DNA from: Seiridium cupressi
Lineage: Eukaryota; Ascomycota; Sordariomycetes; Amphisphaeriales; Sporocadaceae
Direction of reading: 5' to 3'
Length of the DNA: 64,000 nt
Assembly: GCA_036674765.1 (NCBI GenBank)
Contig: JARVKI010000056.1
Coordinates: 186,001-250,000 of the forward strand
Each line of letters opens with the position of its first letter. Position 1 is the first letter of the stretch. Below are positions 59,591-64,000 of the stretch, piece after piece. A program made the position numbers and the translations under genes. The notes beneath the pieces were generated by a model. That model did no database searches, was not told the DNA's origin, and saw nothing but the letters and a program-made list of their open reading frames with translations.

Positions 59591-60012
59591 GTCAATAAGG
59601 CGTTATTTGGTGATTAAAAACGGTTGTATCCCGGCTTTCCATCAATTTTTTGATGGCAAGCTATTGTCGCGGATGTATACAATCCAATATTGAACATTCG
59701 TTGCCGTCACGTACTCAGCATGGACCCGAGACTCGGTCACTTTAACAGATTCATTGGTGTATACAAATTTGTATGATATTCAAACCTAGACATGCCCTAC
59801 CGCGACGCTCCGACTTGAACCAAATGGCCAACACCCTCATTGCCTCTGGCATTTATACCTCTTTTCATCGTTATTTCTACTGGTGTGACTTTACAGGGGC
59901 TCTTTACGACCACTCTTGGCTTCGGGAAGAGCAACGCAGGTCAGGTTGATCTCGGGGGCTGCGACACGATCCTCATCTTCCGATACGCTGATCTGGTACA
60001 TACCGCTCCCGC
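59591..60012. other. Intergenic, no gene seen
   Basis: 0.4 kb between two relics; a small plus-strand frame at 59840-60046 is not credible. Confidence 0.4.
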
Positions 60013-61677
60013 TCAGAGCTTGAATGGTCCTATACCAGCTTCCTGAAAGAAGCTTTCCGGGTCGTATTTGGCGCTGACTGCCTTCAAATACGCTCTAGTA
60101 TCGTTTCCATATGGACAAACATGATCTTGGCCGCTGAGCGTGTAGTTCAAGTATCGATAAGATGCGGCTACCTGGTTGCGTTGTGCCTCGTTATCAATCT
60201 TCTCCAGGGCCGTTTTGTTCACCTCGTAGACAATGCTATCATCGTTTGCATTGTCCCATGAAGTCTAAAACAATACGACGGCAAGTGGCCCTTCTGACAA
60301 CTTCAACCCTAGCGAATTGCCGCCACGCACTTGAGATTGCTTCATCATGGATACAGGCAACGGTTCAAAAGTCATCGAAAAGAGCAGGTTTTCTACCCCT
60401 TTGAGCTTCTCAAACGCGGCGCTATAGGTCTTTACGACATAGTCCAGAATGCTGGTATCTGCCTTTACAGTTGTAGACATTTTGACCACCCTGTCGACAT
60501 CAGTATCCGTTCCAACAACGTCAGAATCGCTACACTTACCTATTGCGGGGTGCTCCGGCGAACCCTTCGTCAGTGAAGCTCTTCAGGCTATCCACATGTA
60601 GAGTATTCATCTGGCCAATTTGAGGTTCAATATCAACGAATGGTTCAAGTGCTTTCGGCTTCTCTGGGCGTGTAGAGAAAACATCGTTCATGCAGAGAAT
60701 GTCCCCAAGAGCGGCAGCATATCCAAGACTGAGACAGATATGAACATCGGCATCAGGATTTGGCTCGTGCAGGTAGTCAACAAGACTCCGAATCTGCCTC
60801 GAAAAGCTAGGTAGGAAGTAGAAGAGCTTGCCGCCCCAGAGCTGTCCCTGCTCGAAGACGGGAAAATCAAAACGCGTGACGATGCCAAAATTGTTTCCGC
60901 CGCCTTTGAGCGCAAGCCATAAGTCTTTGTTGGTGTGCACGTTCGCGTTGACTACATCCCCGCTGGCAAGGACGATCTCGTAGTTGACGACATCGTCGCA
61001 AACAAAGCCGCGGGCATAGGAGTGCCAGAATAGGGGCACCAGCCACCTGGATTATCGGCCTACACAGCCACTACATATAGACTAGCTACCTCCCACTGCC
61101 TTTGGCACTCTTCTGATACTCAATCAATCACTCAATTCACCTCATAACCTCCGTTTATCTTAATAAGGAGAAGTATGACAGGCCACCTATAATTGTTAGG
61201 ACACATTATTGCCACGGGAATTTTATTCCCACCTTGGACGGCATCTCTTCCGATCCCGCCACTCGAGTGCCGATTACCAACGACCCCATATCCAGCCCTC
61301 ATGACGACCTCGTAGACCTTTCCCATCTGCTCTCCGGCCGCGATCGACACTATCCTTCTTTCCTCGTCGATCTGGACGCCTCGGAGCTTTCGCAAATGAA
61401 TCGTAAGACCATTTTGAACATTGGCGACCGAAGGTGTTGCTTGTTGGCCAGAGCCGCAGATGGCTAATTGCAAGCCCTTTGCGAAAGGTTTCAGGGCAAC
61501 GACAATCGCCGCTACTAGAGGAACGGAATCTGGTACCAGGAAGGCTTCTGGTTTCAGCTCCCGTTCCAGCTCCGAGAAATACGAATTAACAATTCCGTCA
61601 TATTTCTCGGTTCCGCGGTTGACTAACAAGTTGTCCGAGATCTTCTTGACAGCTTCGAGGGCGGTGTAAATCGACAT
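60013..61677 (-). pseudogene. FAD-linked oxidase of the berberine-bridge (BBE-like) type, two lesions
   Basis: Exon pieces: 61677 to about 61234, about 61045-60540, and 60490-60013 (junction 60540/60490 is a clean 49-nt intron). Family blocks are in order: the FAD-binding N-terminus (EAFLVPDSVPLVAAIVVAL, LTIHLRKLRGVQID, RRIVSIAAGEQMGKVYE), GFVCDDVVNYEIVLASGDVVNAN, DLWLALKGGGNNFGIVTRFDF, and a BBE C-terminus YRYLNYTL..YGNDTRAYLKAV..YDPESFF. Lesions: the region that should read as the GG-rich turn before SYARGF is out of phase with the preceding exon at every acceptable splice site, and an in-frame TAG at 60267-60265 interrupts LAVVLF/TSWDNAND (compatible with a single C-to-T change). The C-terminus is otherwise intact, which suggests recent loss. 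Such oxidases often serve secondary metabolism. Confidence 0.75.
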
Positions 61678-63106
61678 TGTAAATCAGGGAAAGACAACAC
61701 GTATGTAGAACGGAGATGGCAATGGAGCTTGTGGATGTGATTATCAAGAACAGCAATCCCTACAGATCAAAGCATCAGGCGGATGATGGGAGATCATAAG
61801 GGCGGACGACAGATGGGCAGAAGAATGGACCAAGTATGGAGCGAAGTGTTGGCACTCGCGTAGGTTGCTGCTTATGGACGCAATCACAGGGATGCCGGTG
61901 TGACAGACATCCAAAAGATCCGCAAAAGTCTGTGTTGTTGGTCGCACAAGCGGGCGGCCCCCACAGCCTTACATCTATTCAGACCCACACCTTCGCGTGT
62001 CAATGCTAGATGTTATTTAGAGTCGCTCATTACTAAGTTTCATATTTTCGATTTGATACAGTAAAGCATGGGGTGCCCAAGTAGTGAGGTTATGCGGAGC
62101 TGGCTGGCAGCTGGCTTTACCTTAAGATGGACTTCCTCCCGCTGCTTGTTTGCGGATATGGAGGAGTCAGGGCCTCGGATTGAAGAAATAACAACCGGAA
62201 AATGAAACTTGGACTGTGCAGAATTACGGGCATTCCGGTTGGGATCATCAAGGGCCATATGGGTGTGTCCAAGGTGTAGTGGATTCGATTAACAACATCG
62301 ACTGTGGTAGATTAGATACTAAATTATCGAATACTAAATATACAAAAATAATATATAGTACATCATACTTCTTTGCTGATGCTACTCAGCTGTCTCGTGC
62401 AAGATGAGCCCGCACTACGCAATTTATTACTTTCATCGATGATGGTGGAAGTGGTCTTGCCGCCTTTGGCAATTTATTTTTGTTAAAGCATAAAGAGAGA
62501 TACCTCATGATCACTTAATATTACGCATTGCCTGACGCTTTTCATACATGTATGTACCCCCTAGCGAAACTAAATCCATGCGGGGCCATCCATTTACGAA
62601 TATGAAAATCTCGGAAGGAAGCAAATCACCAAAGTGGCTTGGTGGGGCTGATTGAATCATTTTGCTTATCTAGGAGCTTTGGCTCATCAGTAAGGTTAAG
62701 AATTATTTAACTGCTGACCACAGCTGTTGCCTTTCCTTTTGGCTTTGAAAGTGAAACGACTCGAAGGATGGTGATCAACATCAACTTCGGTGGACTTCAG
62801 GTTAGTTCATCATTTCCTTGGCGAGCAAGGCATCAGCAATTCGAACACAACGTCTCGATACTCCAGTAACCCTGTAGCGAAAGTACTAGGAATAACAATA
62901 TTGGATCTCTGAGATGAGTGCGGTGCGTATAGAAAAAGCGAATTCCCGAAATTTCCATATCTGTACTCGCGGTAGGATGACCAGCCGACGACATTCAAAG
63001 CAACATGTGAAGTGAAAACAGTAGAACATATTCGACAGAACAAGGTGCGCTGGAATTAACAATATACATTAAAGGATCGCTATATTTATGTCGTCATATC
63101 ACTCGA
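61678..63106. other. Gene-free stretch, 1.4 kb
   Basis: Flanked by the BBE relic start and the SDR 3' end. AT-rich patches at about 62290-62360 and 62460-62570; no gene-like frame recognised. Confidence 0.45.
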
Positions 63107-64000
63107 CTAGGTCTGAATATCCTGTAGGATGCGCTCGACGTTTGCAAATGCAAACTCGGCCAGGGTCTCCTTCCACAGCTGCTCCGAGATCCTTTCACCC
63201 TCCGGCGTATAGATGATGCTCGCCAACCTGTAACAGAGCATAGTCAGCATAACCTGAAATGTGTCTGGAAAAAATGTGGTCAGAAATGCTTAGAACTTAC
63301 GGGACTAGTCTCTGGAAGGACAAGAACTCTCCATGAGTCTCTTCGCCGTGCTTCACGGCCGCATCTGTGACCATGCGTGCGCCAACGGCGGAAGAATTGC
63401 CAATCAGCCGTTGTACATTCCTAACGATGAATCCGGCAACCGTCCCGGCGTGGTCACGGTTGAATTCAGTGTCCCAACATATGGCAGGTGAAACTGTGTT
63501 GATTGTGACAGCCGAAGGGGGAACCAGCTTGGAGATCTTGTTGACGAAGAACTGGTCAAGCAGCTTCGAAACCATCATGCGGTCGACCATGTCCACCTTT
63601 CCAGGCTTATCTAGCTCAGCGAGGATCGGAGTGGCCTCAATTTGCTTGTTCTTCGTCCATGCAGCGACTTCGGAACTGACAACTATGATGCGGCCGGGTG
63701 TCTTGTGGTCGGGGCCCTTTCCCTTTACGGCGGGTAGAAGCAGGATTGCCAGGAGGGCCGTCGATAGGTAATTGACCTGTACGACTTCATCGTGTCCAGT
63801 GTTTGCGTTGAATACGCGGTTCACGGGAGCGATACCAGCGTTGAGAACGGCGAGGTCGACGTGCCCCAGGCTATTAGCCTTTTCGGCGAATGCAATGACA
63901 GAGTCGTAAGACGAAAGGTCCAGCTTCCAAACCTCGATAGTAGTGGTCTGAGAGTCGCGGCCAAAGGATAGCTTCTCGGAGGCAGCTTTACCCTTCTCCT
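63107..64000 (-). CDS. Short-chain dehydrogenase/reductase, 5' part outside window; catalytic Tyr replaced
   Basis: Two exons within the window: 64000-63301 (continues beyond the edge) and 63227-63107 (73-nt intron, phase 2); about 273 residues visible. The retinol-dehydrogenase-like SDR fold shows VDLAVLNAGI (NAG motif), IIVVSSEVAAW (active-site Ser strand), and LLDQFFVNKISK. The expected catalytic YxxxK is MMVSK here (about 63575), so the tyrosine is replaced by methionine while the lysine remains. The C-terminal helix EQLWKETLAEFAF matches relatives that act on small metabolites. Without Tyr it may be a non-catalytic family member. The NAD(P)-binding Gly motif lies outside the window. Confidence 0.85.

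Noticed and set aside
1..64000. CRISPR array, operon or prophage
   Set aside because: Introns and gene content show eukaryotic DNA; no direct repeats with regular spacing were seen.

Overview
The window looks like about 64 kb of nuclear DNA from a filamentous ascomycete (Pezizomycotina). Evidence: short phase-consistent introns of roughly 45-125 nt with GTAAGT-type donors, Zn2Cys6, HET, NB-ARC-TPR, Ppo and Ysc84 protein families, a two-exon Sec16, monocistronic genes on both strands, and AT-rich tracts of the kind left by repeat-induced point mutation (RIP). I cannot name a species. No tRNA, rRNA, CRISPR array or intact transposon was found.

Layout. 0-6 kb: the last exon of an unknown protein, a divergent MFS drug-transporter/Zn2Cys6-regulator pair, and an orphan exon fragment. 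7-13 kb: a full-length dioxygenase-P450 fusion (psi-factor/linoleate diol synthase type), divergent from a DUF2235 hydrolase gene. 14-21 kb: an intact alpha/beta hydrolase, a broken tannase/feruloyl esterase butted head-to-head against a truncated beta-propeller gene, and an NAD(P)-binding reductase. 24-38 kb: an F-box-like gene, an SYLF/Ysc84 actin-patch gene, a decayed M13 metallopeptidase, and the housekeeping gene sec16. 41-42.7 kb: a seven-TM rhodopsin-fold membrane protein.

43.9-58.8 kb is the most interesting part. It holds a HET-domain gene whose C-terminal block is cut off by an AT-rich tract, a cytochrome P450, a lipase(SesB-like)-NB-ARC-TPR NOD-like receptor, a stand-alone CHAT (caspase-like) protease, and, divergent from the protease, a single-exon 317-residue protein of unknown family. 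HET, NLR and CHAT proteins belong to fungal non-self recognition and regulated cell death. Proteases of the CHAT type are known to sit beside the effector they cleave (gasdermin-like proteins), so the CHAT/unknown pair is a candidate protease-effector cell-death module, with the NLR and HET genes making a small incompatibility island.

59-64 kb: a fragment of a second P450 paralogous to the intact one 10 kb away, a berberine-bridge-type FAD oxidase with two disabling lesions, and the 3' part of a short-chain dehydrogenase whose catalytic tyrosine is replaced by methionine. Together with the other broken genes this suggests a gene-turnover region in which metabolic genes are decaying.

Gene models below were built by hand: exons were joined only where donor, acceptor and reading phase agreed. 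Family calls come from recognising motifs, not from database searches.
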